A stretch of DNA of 64,000 nt from Azolla caroliniana. Its lineage: Eukaryota; Polypodiophyta. Positions 10,012 to 22,764 of this stretch are shown here, one piece after another (position 1 is the first letter of the stretch; each line of letters opens with the position of its first letter). The DNA is taken from NCBI GenBank assembly GCA_043228905.1, contig JBHGNT010000022.1:930001-994000 (forward strand), given 5' to 3'. A model generated the notes under the pieces. That model made no database searches, was not told the DNA's origin, and was given only the letters and a program-made list of their open reading frames with translations. A program made the translations under genes and the position numbers.

Positions 10012-13000
10012 ATGACTACACCAACAAACGACCCAGTAACGGAGCGAGCGAGACAACACGGCGAAAGACTGCGGAAGCGCGAAGCGTACCACCAAGCGAC
10101 AGAAGAAATCTGCACAGATCGATCCTTTTCAAAGGTGATCCGGCGAGTGGCTGCAGAGTCACTCCATTTGCAACAAAATTCCCATCCAAAAGAAGGAAGT
10201 AGTTTAAGTAGTCTGAAGGAAGCGGAATCCATCTTGCAGGAATTAGCAGCGCAAGAAGGCGATTTGGAACCATTTTCGGCGTTTGAATCGGATTCGGACG
10301 GCGAGTACAGTGCACATTCGAATTACCGCAGCAGTCACAATACCCCGGATGGACCGGAGGACGAGGAATCAGATAATATACCGACACCGAAACCGACGAT
10401 AATAGAACTGGAAGCTTCAGGAAGGCACGAGGTGGATCAACCTCCGACACCGCCACGCGAGCCTCTGAAGGAGGAGGGAAGACCTTCGACGCCAAAAAAA
10501 GAGGAGGAAAAACTTCTGACACCGCCTCCAACCGAAGAGGAGAGACCTTCGTCACCACCAGCTTGAGTTCCGACACCGAACGACGATATGCCGTTCCAAT
10601 ATCCCAGGTACTGGGATGATCCGGACGCGGAAGCCCATGTGTATGCATTTCTACAAACATGGGAAGAAAACCATGTGTCGCAATGCTTAAACGCCGCCGA
10701 ATCAGAACGATCGAAGATTGTAGAGTTCGGCATGACTTTGGAAGGACCAGCCGCGCGATGGCGCTTGATGCAACTTCCCGGCACCATCACTACGTTTGAG
10801 GACTTGAAAACCAAATTTTTACAATTCTTCCACAAGGAGGTGGATCAACGAGAGATGGTCGGCCTATTGTACACCATACGGTAGGAACCTACGAAAACTA
10901 TTCAGCAATTCGTAATCCGGTTCTAGCGGATGCACAGCCAGCTAAGTCGGGTACCATTGGAAGCAGAGGCTAAAGCAATATTCCTAACAGCACTTCGGGA
11001 ACCCCTGCGTACGGTGTGCACAGTCATTGATTTCCGCACCAGCACGATCGACCAGGTCATAAACTAGGTCAAGGAGATGGAGAAAACAAGCTCGTGGCTA
11101 ACAATGGGGGCACTCCAGCATGCATTACCGACAGAAGACAACCTACGTTTTCGGCAAGCTATACAATGTATGACTTGTCTCAATGTCGGGCACTCTGCAA
11201 TAGAATGTACCATGCGGTCACAGTGTATGTTATGCCATTCCAGGTCGCACACAATGGACTGATGCGAATATAACTTATTGAACTGGCAAGCGGCACCGGT
11301 AAGATTAATCGATACCCGCAATGACCGTGAAGAGGAAGAAGAACATTGGCATCGAGACGAGCGTTACCGGCCAGTAAAGGATGTCCAGTACAGCGACAGA
11401 AGGGACACTTATGACCGGGACCGGTACGACAGGAACCGGGATTATAATGGTGATAGTTCTTATAGCAATCACTCTCCAAGTTACAACCAGAGGAGAGAGG
11501 ATCAACGCGAGGATTACGAAGATCGCCGCCGACAGGGATGCAAGAACCACCAACGTTTTAATAAGAAACGAAACACCCGAAAGGAGAAGTGTCATGAATT
11601 GGCGAAGGAATACCCACAAGAGCCGGAGAGAGGCTCTCGTGGCACCCAGCCAGAACAAAGACAAACGAAAGAGCCTAATCGACTGACAACAAGATTTCAA
11701 CCAAGTATCGGGCCAAAAGCAGAATCCAGCAATACCCGGAAAGCGTATTGTTATTATTGCCGACGGGAAGGCCATTACAGCAACCAATGCCCGGTGAAAA
11801 GTAACGAAAAACGACCGGCAATGAATATGGTGGTAGCAGAGGTCGCGGATATACAGCAAGTCACCACTAGGCCAAAAGGAAAGACGACGGAGTAGGAAGC
11901 ACAAGAGGTTTTCCGGAAACAGGCCACCGAATGGGTAGAAAAGGCAAATGAGCAGAATGCAGCCGAAGTCAAACAATAAAAGGAGGCACCAACGGATCTC
12001 ACCGACACAATACAGTTAGAAAACCCAACATGGCAGGCATTACAGGAATGTCAAATTACGTTACCATTAGGCTGGCTACTACAATTAGTACCCCAGTTCT
12101 TGGATGGGCTGAAATCGGCAATAACACCACCAGACTCGTCGCCGGCTCCGGCTTTCTTTTCCAACCCAAAGGAAGGGCCGGCGGTGGTAGACACAAGCAG
12201 TCCGGCAATCACTGCCATTGTCAAAGGACGCGAGCTACCAGGCACGATCGTCGACGGAGGATCGGGCGTCAATGTAATCAGCCTCCGTACTTGTGACACC
12301 CTAGGAATCCAAGAGAGGGGGCCTTGCCCGTTTTGGCTCCGAATGGCAGATACAAGTTCGGTAAAACCCACTAGTTTAATACGAGATCTGGAGGTAACAA
12401 TTGGAGGACATGCATTCCCCATTTCTGCGGTGGTTCTCTAGTTAAATACCCAAGGGGCTTACCCACTATTCCTTGGACGACCATGGTTGCGGACGGCACA
12501 CATTAAGCAAAACTAGCTACAGAACATGATTACGTTCCAACGAGGCAAAACCAAACTACGAGTACCGACACATTCACAAACCGGAACAGGCAAAGAGCTA
12601 ACACCGTTATACGCTGAAAGCGTTAATATGCTGGAAGGGCTCGCCGACGAGGAAGTCGACCAGTATCTCAAGGATAATCCAAAAATCGTACCCTTGTTCG
12701 AAATAGATTTGGCCGAAGCAATCCCTCCGTAGATTGCACAATCGGAAGATGCCGGAGAGGAACCGGATAGAGATGTCGTCAGAGAACTACGTCAAGTACA
12801 AGAGGCCCTAGAACGGGAAATGGCGGTATCTCAAAGGGTGAAGGCATCCCAGCTAGAAGAAGTAAACTTGGGAACTAGAGAGGAAGCACGACCAGTACAT
12901 ATTGCCAAAGAAATGTCACTGGAAAACAAAACGGCAATGATTACATTATTGAAATAATTCCGAGACGTATTTTCCTTGTCCTATGAGGATATGCGAGGGC

Positions 13001-13060
13001 TAGATCCGCAGTTGTATCAACATCAGATACATCTCAGCAAAGACGCCAAACCGGTAGCAC
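10012..13060 (+). pseudogene. A1 gag-protease (degraded)
   Basis: Collinear with A2 ORF1. Visible blocks are the N-terminal region (from about 10012), a Pro/Glu-rich linker (10400-10560), the capsid region starting MPFQYPRYWDDPDAEAHV at 10588, two CX2CX4HX4C knuckles near 11165-11265, an Arg/Asp/Tyr-rich linker, a third knuckle CYYCRREGHYSNQC near 11750, and a retropepsin-like motif VDGGSGVNVIS near 12250. In-frame stops lie at about 10564, 10882, 10924, 11893 and 12730, among others. The product would have been the structural polyprotein plus protease. It reads on to LDPQLYQHQIH and then into RT, unlike A2, where the frame ends there. Confidence 0.75.
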
Positions 13061-13063
13061 CAA

Positions 13064-14147
13064 ATGAACCCTAATTATGCGGTAAGGGTAAAAGAAGAGA
13101 TCGACAAGTTACTCCGAGTCCGTTTTATCCAACCGGTAAAGAAAGCCACATGGTTGAGTCTGATAGTTGTCGTGCCGAAGAAGAACGGGAAGATCCGGGT
13201 GTGCGTCAATTACCAGAAACTGAATGTCGTAACGGTGACCAATGCCTTTCCACTTCCATTCACGGATGGAGTTCTGGATGCGGTAGCCAAACATGAGGTA
13301 TATAGCTTCTTAGACAGATTCAGCAGTTACAATCAAATACGGATGCACCCCAATGACCAAGAAAAGACGGTGTTCATTACTGAGTGGGGAGTTTTTGTTG
13401 CCGTAGTGATGATGTTTGGACTCAAGACGGCGCCGGCTACTTTTCAATGGATAATCATGGAAATATTTGGAGAATTCATCCCGGCGTTTATGTAGGTGTT
13501 CCTAGACGACTTCGGGTGTATAGCTGGCAAGGGGAACACCTGGACCATCTCCGGTTATGCCTAGAGAAATGCAGGGGGTACCCGCTAAGCTTGAACCCAG
13601 CAAAGTGTGTGTTCGGCTTGACTAGTGGTATGCTACTTGGCCATATTGTCAGCAAGGACGGGATAGCAGTAGACAAAATTAGGGCAATTCTAGAGGCACC
13701 AGCACCAACGACGGCCAAAGCATTAAGCAGATTCTTAGGAAAAATCCGATGGCATAGCTGGATGCTCCGGTATTTGGCAGATCTTGCAACACCGCTGCAT
13801 GTTGCAGTTCACCGGACACCGTTTCAATGGACGGCTAAAGAGGATGACACTTACCGCGCACTAAAAGTACTACTATCGCAAGCACCGGTAGTACAACCCC
13901 CGGACTGGTCCAAAGAGTTTCATGTGTTCGTTGACGCGTCAAACATAGCAATCGGCAACGCACTTATGCAGCTGACCGAACCCAAGTGGTACCGGCCGCT
14001 ATACTATGCAAGCCGGAAACTGTAACAAGCGGAACGAAATTACTCCACAACGAAAAGAGAGGCCTTGGGGATAATTTATAGTGTCATGAAGTTCCGACAC
14101 TATTTGTTGGGCCGTAAATTTTCATTTCACGTAGACCATTCACGGAG
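13064..14147 (+). pseudogene. A1 reverse transcriptase-RNase H (degraded)
   Basis: RT motifs visible are VVPKKNGKIRVCVNYQKLN (about 13170), FLDRFSSYNQI (about 13310), an FG-K-APATFQ block (about 13420), a TAG at 13493 followed by FLDDFG (catalytic block, about 13502), GHIVSKDGIAVD (about 13645), SRFLGKIRW (about 13735), and RNase H HVFVDASN (about 13925) with YASRKL (about 14010). A frameshift after the FLDD block and a TAA at 14023 break the frame. The end of RNase H is missing: after SFHVDH (about 14145) the sequence jumps to the zinc-binding region of integrase. Confidence 0.75.
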
Positions 14148-15253
14148 ACTATGTCGGTGAAGCTACAACAAGAAAGATATGGCACAATGGGCTATGGTGG
14201 CCAACGACACTGAAAGATTCGGTCCAATATACGAAGGAATGTGATTTGTGTCAACAAATGGGCCAACCGACAGAATAGGCGCGGATGCCTCACCAGCCGG
14301 TACTACCCTTGGAACCATTTCAAAAATGGGGGTTGGACTTCGTCGGACCATTCAAGCCGCCAGCCATGCGAACTGGCAACATATACATCATTGTCGCTAC
14401 GGATTATTGCACCAAGTGGGTAGAGGCCAAGGTTTTGCGAGACAATACCACGGCATCAACGACGAAGTTCCTTTACAAGTACATCTGGTGCCGTTATGGA
14501 TGTCCAATCGAATTAATTAGCAACCAGGGTGGACACTTCCTGAGTCAAGTAGTGGAGAGCCTAACAACGTTCTACGCGGTAGTACACAAGCGCAGCACTC
14601 CGTACTACCCGCAGGCCAATGGACTGGCCGAGTCCACCAACAAGACACTATAGAACATCCTCCGGAAGATCATCAATGAGAACCGGACCGATTGGGACAC
14701 GAAGTTGCACGATGCATTATGGGCTTACCGGACGACATATAAAATGAGCATCAGGACGACACCATTCCGCTTAGCGTTTGGACTAGAAGTGGTGATGCCG
14801 ATTGAATTTCAAGTACTGAGCTTACGAATACAGGTCCGGGAGCGACTGAGTGAAAAGGAATCAAAGAGAATCCGATTGACGACACTATGTGAGCTGGAAG
14901 AGCATCGGATAGCAAGTATCATGTTGTTGGAACTAGAGCATCGACAAAGGAAGGCATTCGTTGACCGGCACCGAAAGGGCAATGAGAAGTTGTTTGGAAT
15001 CGGCAAGCCGGTGCTCATGTTTCAGACCCGGATGGGTAAGATGTCGGGCAAGCTACGGTCACGGTGGACCGGACCATACTGGATCACGCGAGAATTCAAT
15101 GGTTCTTACCAGTTAGGCACGCTTGCCGGCGAAGTACTGGACAAATGGGTAAATGGGTTCCGACTTAAACCCTATTACGGGCCCATGCCACCCAAACTCG
15201 TTCCATCAGGTGGAGACCGACGCGGTAATTGGAAGCGGCAAGCAATTGTCTAG
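14148..15253 (+). pseudogene. A1 integrase (degraded)
   Basis: The H2C2 zinc region is visible near 14150-14275 (CDLCQQMG), then the core: LDFVGPF (14335), VATDYCTKWVEA (14395, first catalytic Asp), SNQGGHF (14518), where the second catalytic Asp has become Asn, and GLAESTN (14627, catalytic Glu). A TAG follows at about 14651. The C-terminal SRWTGPYWI (15060) and NGFRLKPYYGPMPP (15150) are of the type seen in plant Tat elements. No chromodomain is present. Stops and the lost Asp make it inactive. Confidence 0.75.
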
Positions 15254-15432
15254 CAACCAAGAGGAGTCGGTGTTACCAGATAACCGGGACTAATGCTTAA
15301 TTATTAAAAATAAAATAAAAACATCATGCATAGGCGAGGAGTGAACGGGCACTTTGAAAAGGTGTGTGGTTGGTGGCTAATTAAAGCCTATTTAAAAGCA
15401 CTCCATGTGTCAACCGACTGCTATTATAGTAC
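15254..15432 (+). other. A1 spacer between pol and extra ORF
   Basis: AT-rich, with a poly-A-like run at 15300-15325. Around 15335-15360 the sequence becomes similar to the segment that follows the pol deletion in A2 (39515 onward), which places the right edge of that deletion. Confidence 0.5.
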
Positions 15433-16143
15433 ATGACGTGCATGCGCGGGAATCGAGAAAAGGTGCCAAGCATTGAGAGACAAAACCTCCACCTCGAAGA
15501 GTCCCTCTCATTTCGCAAGAACAGAGCACTAAGCGCACACAGGCGATTAAGAGTGATCAGACGAACGCAAGAAGAACGCACAGACGTACCAATTCTACCA
15601 AGTGCCACAGACTCCAACGACGATATGGAACACATGGCACTCTCGGAAGCGGCCAAGAAATGGTTCAAGAAATGCGGGTTGGAAGGGTTCCTAAGAATCG
15701 TCGAGGCACCTCCGCACGCCGAGGCGGAGAAAGTCATGCAAGAGATCGATACGGAGGTCATCACAGAAGAGGCCATCCGCACCATGACTGGCTTACCGAA
15801 GGGTGGAATATTCACAATCGACAACCCTTCACTGGAGATGCTCATGAAGTTCTTCGGTGAGTACTCCCTGGCCAGCTAGGCATACCGCACGCAAGGCGGC
15901 GAGGACGCTCTATTCTGAGAAGTCGCTCGTGTGCTTCATGAGTATGGGCATGTACACCCTGGACTCTCGGCTATGCCAAAGAACAGAGCTGGTTTTGTTA
16001 TAGCGACTTATGAGGGAGTATAGGTGGATTGCCCGGTGATCATCGCTGACAGTTTGAGCACAGCCATAGACTCAATAAAGGATGGCAAGAAGATGTGGAC
16101 GGTGGTGGCTCAATGGCTCACTCTTTTAGCGCCGCCGGTAGAG
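15433..16143 (+). pseudogene. A1 accessory ORF, N-terminal part
   Basis: Homologous to A2 ORF2. Shared blocks are ALSEAAKKWFKKCGLEGFL (15640), ITEEAIRTMTGLPKGGIF (15760), RTQGGEDALF (15890), ARVLHEYGHVHPG (15925), MPKNRAGF (15975) and AQWLTLLAPPVE (16110). Stops occur at 15877, 15916 and 16021. The ORF lies downstream of integrase, which is outside the usual gag-pol set. The fragment ends at 16143 at the TTGATG junction with F, so the coiled-coil part is missing. Confidence 0.7.
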
Positions 16144-16149
16144 TTGATG
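16144..16149. repeat. TTGATG duplication, right copy
   Basis: Partner of 2746-2751; together they bound the block inserted into the F reverse transcriptase. Confidence 0.6.
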
Positions 16150-18880
16150 ATTGTCGTAATGCTCAACACAGTCCGGATGGAAGTCATCTTGACTACCAGG
16201 GCAAAGATCTCATCGAAATCCACTCCTTTCTTCTATTGGAAGCCCTTCACCACGATCTGGGCTTTCTACCTTGGTGGATTTCTAGCATCTCCCGGTTTCA
16301 GTTTGTACACCCACTTGTTCAAGAGTGCTCTCTTTTCCTTTAGTAGCTCCGTCAATTCATATGTGTGGTTCTCGTGCAGGGAATCCGTCTCATCCTACAC
16401 GGCACTTAACCACTTGCGGTTGTGGGTGTCTTTCTTTCCTTCTTCGAAGCTTTCCGGCTCCCCCTCATCGGTCAGCAATACATGCTCTACATTCGAAAAT
16501 CTCCGGTGGCGCCTTCTCTCGTTGAGGGGGTATCTACGTCCTTGGTTTTCATCCACCGGTTCCTCCGACTGTTCATCATCCGAATCCAATTCGGGATCTT
16601 GACCGGTTCCGGGATTCGATTCTTCTTCTTCTTCAATCGGTTCGGTCTCTTGTTCGACTCCGGTATGTTCTTCGAGTGTCATCTGGCTTCCGACCGGATG
16701 GGTTCCTGCATCTTCAAACCGATCTCTGTCAATCGATCCAAAGTCCTTTATCTTCTTCTTCAACTCCCAATCGACAATGGTCTTGTCTTCCATGAAGACT
16801 GTATCTCGACTCCGGAATACCTTCTTGTCAACCAAGTCCCACACTCGGTAGCTGAACTCATCATCGCCGTATCCAGGGAATATGCATGGTTGGGACTTCG
16901 GATCCAATTTTTCTCTCTTGTCCTTTGCTACATGCACGTAGGTGAGACATCCGAACACCTTCAGATGCCGGTAAGACACGTCTTTACCAATCCATACTCT
17001 ATTCGGTGTGTCTCCGTCCAAGGGCGCTGAGGGTGATCTGTTTATCACATAGGTCGTCGTCATCAACGCCTCATCCCAAAACGTCTTGGATAGCTTAGCA
17101 TGTGCAAGCATGCTCCATACTCTCTCCATTACGAATCAGTTCAATCTCTCGGTCAGCCCATTCAGCTTGGGTGTCTTCAGCACGGTGAATTTGAGCCGGA
17201 TTCCCTTCAACCGACAGTACTCCTCGAACTGCCCCCGGTATTCTCCTCCGTTGTCCGCTCCAACCACCTTCAACTCCCGGTCGGTTTCCCTTTCCACTCG
17301 CGTAGAAGTCCTTGAAACCAGATAGTGCCTGGTCCTTCATCTTCAATGGTGAGACCCACAGCTTTCGGTTGTGGTCGTCTATGAACGTCACGAAGTACTG
17401 TGATCCGGCATGTGACTTCGTTTCCACCTAGCATACATCAGTATGCACAAGTTCCAACGGTGCAGTCCGTCTCATCGGTGGTCTCGACCGGAAAGAGGTT
17501 CGGTTCTACTTGCCGACCAAGCAATCGACGTACTTCTCAAGATGCACGTCTTTCACCTCCGGAATGAGGTTATCTTCGGCAAGTCTTCTCATCCCTTTCT
17601 GGCTCATGTGCCACAACTCACCAACATTGACGGATGCAACGTTCACTTCTTCCCGGCATATCCGGGCATGCATTAGATACAATGTGTTGATCTTCTTGGC
17701 TCGGGCCACGATTAGGCTTCCCTTGCTGAACTTCATGACTCTCTTCCAAATGCTACTCGTGTAGCCTTCATCATCTAGCCGACCTGCTAACATCATGTTC
17801 AACCGAACCTCTAGAACGTGTCGGACATCCTTCAACAGCAACTTGCAACCGGTTGATGTCATCAACCACAGATCTTCTATGCCGACAATTCGGCATGCAC
17901 CTTCATTCCCCATCTTTACACTACCGTGATCACAGGCTATGTAGGATGTGAAGCACTTCCCGTCGGGGGTCAGATGGAACGATGCTCGGGAGTCGGTCAC
18001 CCATGTCGTTTCGTCGCCAACAAGATGCAGCTCACTCTCCCCGGAGATTAGCAATAGTTCTTCTTCACTTGTCGCGATCGCTAACGTTCCTCTTCTCTCT
18101 AAAATCTTCTTCGGTTCTGGACCGTTGGTTCCCCCTTTGGCTTTTCGGAAGTGTCGTCAATTCTTTTGGAAGTGCCTCGACTTTCCGCAATAAAAGCAAG
18201 TGGGCCTCCCCCTTGACTTCGACCTCGTCCCCGATTTGTCCCGGTTTTGGGAACTCCGATTCCGGCCTCTTCCCCAGTTATGGTCATCTTCTGTGACCAA
18301 GGCCTTCAGATCGGTTTCGGACTCCCGGTCCTTTAGGCGAGCTTCTTCATCCAGCATGCTTGATTTTACCCTTGCTAGGGACAACTGTTTTCCTTCTAGC
18401 CTGGCGTTGCTCAAAGTGACAACTAGTGTCTCCCAACTATCCGGGAGGGAACCGAGCAGCAGCAACGCGAGTACCTCATCGGCTAAGGGTACTTACAGCG
18501 AGGTTGTTTGATTTATGAGCCCCTAGAATGCATTCATGTGCTCTACCATGGTGGCTCCATCCTGGTACCAGAGTTTCACTAACTTCTGGAATACCGAAAC
18601 CCGATTTACGGCGTTTTTACTCTCCAGCATGGTACCAATTTTCTCCTAGAGCACATAAGTCTGACTTTCTTCATTAAAGTTGTTGTATAGGCTCATGTCG
18701 ACGAAGCATCTAATGTATGTCGTCGTCTTCATATACATCACCTCCCACGTTGTGGCATCGATCTTGTCCGGTTTCTTGTCCCTGAACTGTACCGGCAACC
18801 AGAGATTTTTGACCACGAGCATGCCCTCATCTTTGACTTCCACACTAGGTAGTTGGAGCCAGTGAGCTTGAACATGGTTT
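16144..18880 (-). pseudogene. F copia gag-PR-IN-RT start, 5' half of split element
   Basis: On the minus strand the order is gag (start near 18895, LWLPVQF near 18795, LLGSLPDSWETLV near 18455, knuckle CFYCGKSRHFQKN near 18195), protease (WVTDSRASFHLTP near 17998, where the usual DSGAS is DSRAS), GAG-pre-integrase (LWHMSQKGMRRL near 17610), integrase (QYFVTFIDDHNRKLW near 17390, then frameshifts; VFGCLTYVHVAKDKREKL near 16950), an acidic linker, and the RT start (VDFDEIFALVVKMTSIRTVL near 16200). The frame stops at 16144 and resumes at 2751. Many stops. A Tnt1/Tork-like copia lineage is likely. Confidence 0.75.
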
Positions 18881-18933
18881 CGAATGACTCTTCCATTTTC
18901 TTCAAGGTTTAGAACCTCAGTCTGATACTAGTT

Positions 18934-19598
18934 TGCGTGGAATTGCGCTCAGCCAGAACTGAGTCTTAAACTCATTGGAAGAACAAAACAGAAAATGGAG
19001 ATTAATATACTTACACAAACAATAGAGAGGACACCGGATGTTTACGTGGAAAACCCTAATAGGGAAAAACCACGAGAGCCCACAGACTCCAACTATCACT
19101 ATAAGAGAAAGGAGTACAATAGGAGACTCAGAGGCAACGACCTCAAACTCTATACCTTCCTCCACCAATGATTACAACAAAAAACTTTTTGTATCTCTAG
19201 TTTTACTTTATTTTAATTTAGCTTTGATGATTGGATAAATACCCATTTTGTTGTAAACCAACTCTTTCATGGGCCAATTTTGGCCTTAGAAGACGTTAAT
19301 ATATCTTTCTCTCTCTCTCTCTCTCTCTCTGTGTACAATAACAATATACAATGAAAACGCTCTGTCTTCTCATCCCTCATGTGATTGCCCTAAGTCATAT
19401 TTATACTTATATGACTTTAGAACTATTTACAAATATGGCCATGACAAGCACATTAGAAACATATTTACATATATGTTCCTATCGGATCCATCCGGATACC
19501 TTCCAGATCCGTCTGTTCCGGTTCCTTCCTTCGGCTCATCCGATCCGGCTCATCCAGATCTCAACTGGATCCCATCCGGCGGGACCATATTCCCAACA
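18934..19598 (-). repeat. F copia 5' LTR
   Basis: Read on the minus strand it runs from TGTTGGGAATATGG (19598) to ACGCA (18934). A TATA-like TATAAATATGAC lies near 19405, a GA/CT microsatellite at about 19307-19330, and a degenerate tRNA-iMet primer site (CTAGTATCAGAC) just inside the element near 18930. A related solo LTR lies at 32495-33063. No host duplication could be tested because the 3' LTR is missing. Confidence 0.7.
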
Positions 19599-20758
19599 TA
19601 AAGTATATGCAATGAAGGCATACTTGCTCTTCACAAGCTCAGCATATAGTGCAATCCATTCAAATATGGTGAAGGAATTTGAAGAGCATGTAAAGTACAT
19701 GCAATGAAGGCATGGTAGAGGATGAATGTGACTTGCTCTTCACATGCTCAGCATATAGTGCAATCCGTTCAAGATATAATGACATATTAAGAGGGAGTGA
19801 TAACTTAAGTGTCATACTAAAAACACCTAGAAGGTTGAGCTCATATGTTTATGCCTTATTCACGCATAGAGACTTTGTGCTTCAATGTATGAATACCCAT
19901 TTGTAGGAAGGAGACACATATCAAAAACACATGTATACTCTGGTCCCATAGGTCAAAACTGGTTTCTTTATGGATGATAAAAAACAAAACCTATACTTTT
20001 TTGTAATTAATTCTTTCACACTTACCTTCTATACTTTTGCGGAGCAATAATTAATTATAATGACCTCACACTCAATAATAGAATGAGATAACCATATATA
20101 TGTGCATATGTGCACTTATATGAATGATTTAATTAGATGTTACATGTTTAAGTTTGAATTGGCACAACGAGTATCATTACATAATAATTGATTTCATACC
20201 ATAAATTTTAACTCTTCTAAAGTAGATAATATATTTCAACCAAATCAAATACTATTAATATGTATACACATGAAGCGTGAGCCTTATATGAATGATTTCT
20301 TTTGATGCTTTGGGTTAAGAAGGCGGGTTAAGAAGGCAGTCGATGTCAAGAATCCTCTCCTAGAATTCATGGAATATCAAAAGAATATCAAAACCTTTAC
20401 ATTTGGAGTCATGTATAATTGATGTAATAAGTGTATGGAGATCATCACAATGTTTATTAACATCTAGTCAACTAAGAAAATACACTATTTGGCAAAATTG
20501 AAGGCAAAAGTTACATTTCCATTTATAGTATATATATATATATAAAAATATAATTACATTCACTCCAACTTTGTTATGTAGCATAAGTTGGTGATTTGGA
20601 TCGCCGAATGTAAATGTCCTATCAAACTCTGGTAGGGTCTTATTCATAAATACAAGTCACCAATCCATCTAGTTATCAAGTCATCTATTGTCCAGTCAAC
20701 CCAGTGTGCAATAATACGATCAAGAGTTCATATAATTTAATCAATCAATTCAACAAAC
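19599..20758. other. AT-rich intergenic DNA downstream of LOR gene 1
   Basis: No gene is seen. An imperfect direct repeat carries CTTGCTCTTCACA and CTCAGCATATAGTGCAATCC at about 19622-19665 and again at about 19731-19772. The remainder is AT-rich and contains a TATATATATATATA run near 20529-20542. Confidence 0.4.
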
Positions 20759-22296
20759 TTATAATCCTCCTCCATATAATTCTCTATTGTCAAAAGAAAT
20801 GATGTGGTAAAGATTGAGAAGCAAGGCAACAAACGCTTGGTCGACACCCCAACTTACACGCACTCTATAGTCAGGATTGCGACCACATATGGAGCTCCAA
20901 GATAGGCGGCCATCCGGATACATTTGGGCCTATAATATTGTCACAACAACAATGCAATGATTAAATTATGACAATGTAGTTCAGCTAAATTACAATTGTG
21001 TTACTACTATTGTGGTTTGGGGGATTGAGGATCACACATTCATTGATAATGGTAATGTTGGATCCATGTTACTTACCATGATATATGTACACATAGTTAA
21101 GCACATAATCTAGTAATGCTCATTATGTTTAGACACATTGCTTCATGACTTAATTATCTACTAATAATCAGAATCACTTGGGGTAATTATTGGGTTTTCT
21201 TTTTACAAAACATTTCCCATCTTTAGTCTCCAATATTATTATGAGGAGAGTGAGTGTGGCAATCGATCCTTCGAAAAACTATACAAATCATTGAAAAGTA
21301 ACAAGGAAAATGGTGATTACCTCGGCGATCTTGTGATTGTCCCGAGCATCGAGAATCGAGACAGTCACATTGCCGGAAAAATATAGGCCAGTCGAGCGTT
21401 TAACCTTGTAGTCGGGACGTCTACGTCGGCCCGACCCCGTGTCCACAATGCCAAGTGTCGCACTCCCATTGGCCGAGACATCCACATCGTGGTGGTCATG
21501 ATCGAGGAAGACATATAGGGTATGGTTCCAATGAGAGAGGTTAGCTTCTCTAATGCTCATCACCCGAGATTCGCCTTGGTATACATGGTACCGGTTTCGC
21601 CATGTGGCACTCACCTAGTGGGAGAAGGAAATCATTGCAATCTCATTATTAGCACAAATGATTAACAACCAAACACAAGATTTATTACCGAAATCCATCT
21701 AAATGGCTTTTGTCGATGATTTGTCATTAATGTTATGATCATCGCTAATCGATATTAATTGTGTCAATGATTTCCCATTAATGTTATAATCATCGCTAAT
21801 CGATGTTAATTGTGTCGATGATTTGCCATTAATGTTATAATCATTGCTAATCGATGTTAATTGTGTCGATGATTTGGCATTAATGTTATAATCATCGCTA
21901 TTCGATGTTAATTGTGTCGATGATTTGTCATTAATGGTAATCATCGCTAATCAATGTTAATTAACTACATAATTATATTATCCTTGGCACCTTTCGATAA
22001 ATTCGAAGAAGTTCGATGCCATCTGCATCTTGCATAACAAAATCGCGACGGCCATAGCGTGAGGCGGATCCCAAGTGATCAAATGTGAAGGCTCTATTAA
22101 CAATCTTCTTTGACACATTACCATCAGGATCCTTGTCATTCTTAGTACCACTACTAGAGCTTGTAATTTTGATGAGAAAAGATGAGCAATGTGTAGAAAT
22201 CCATAGCTCTAGTGTCGTGTCATGGTCGGCACAAAAGCGAGAAGAGATTATAGCATCATTATGATCTTTTTTGGTAATCTTGTAGTTAGTGGCCAT
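20759..22296 (-). CDS. LURP-one-related (LOR) protein, gene 1
   Basis: Three exons on the minus strand: 22296-21991, 21614-21321 and 20929-20759 (TAA). Introns of 376 and 391 bp have GT...AG ends and both are phase 0. The predicted protein has 256 residues. Recognised from the LOR pattern: an N-terminal strand block (LELWIS, VMQDADG, LLRIYRK), then RNRYHVYQGES at the start of exon 2, and DYRVRVSWGVDQAF near the C-terminus in exon 3. LOR proteins fold as a tubby-like beta barrel; Arabidopsis LURP1 acts in basal defence against downy mildew, but most members have no known job. An Arg-rich patch (GRRRRPDY) in exon 2 is notable. Exon ends are inferred from splice consensus and homology to gene 2. 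Start chosen as the first ATG ahead of the conserved region. Confidence 0.8.
21713..21960. repeat. 51-bp minisatellite in LOR gene 1 intron 1
   Basis: About five head-to-tail copies of a 51-bp unit containing CATTAATGTTATAATCAT and CGATGTTAATTGTGT. It fills most of the first intron. Confidence 0.85.
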
Positions 22297-22764
22297 ATTT
22301 AGAGTTTGTTGAGATGATTAATGGGTCATTAATGATCTGCTGGATGCAAATGATAGGATGATTTGATATTAATTATGTGATTAGTGGCCCTTATTGATAT
22401 TTATTGAGATGACGAGATGTGATTTGTGGGTCATTCATTAATCATGAGATTAAACATCCCATTACTTATTATTAATCATGATTATGGGGCATAAATCATG
22501 ATATTAAGAGAAGATGAAGATAGCTGGAGACGGAAAGTCAATCTTGAGAGAAGAGAGAGAGAGAAAGAAAGAGGATTTTAACACTAGCTTTTATAACTTG
22601 TTACAATGTAAAAAAGCAAGTGTCTCCTAAAGTCAAGATAATTTCTATGGAATCAGTTTATTTAATAAGAGTTTTGTTTATTGCGAGAATATACGAGGGT
22701 CACGGCATTACACGTAATGTGCCCATCGCTATATAAGACAATGGTCGAATCATTCAATCAAACG
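22297..22764 (-). promoter_or_regulatory. LOR gene 1 upstream region
   Basis: This lies 5' of the gene 1 start codon. A purine-rich run at about 22543-22575 (pyrimidine-rich on the gene strand) resembles the Y-patch of plant core promoters. No convincing TATA box was found at a fixed distance. Boundaries are approximate. Confidence 0.3.

Larger units (their letters stand above)
9474..16143 (+). mobile_element. A1: old Tat-like gypsy element with extra 3' ORF, 3'-truncated
   Basis: Order: 5' LTR (9474-9956), primer site, gag-protease, RT-RNase H, integrase, then an extra ORF that does not belong to the standard gag-pol set. All reading frames carry many stops. The DGGS protease motif, the PBS beginning TGGCGACC, and the extra downstream ORF fit the Tat/Ogre/Athila side of plant Ty3/gypsy elements rather than chromoviruses, and there is no chromodomain. 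The element stops at 16143 inside the extra ORF, where F copia sequence resumes, so its 3' LTR is gone. It shows the full gene order from which A2 has lost pol. Confidence 0.75.

Noticed and set aside
11305-11976. 223-codon minus-strand frame
   Set aside because: Antisense of the Arg/Asp-rich linker of the A1 gag.
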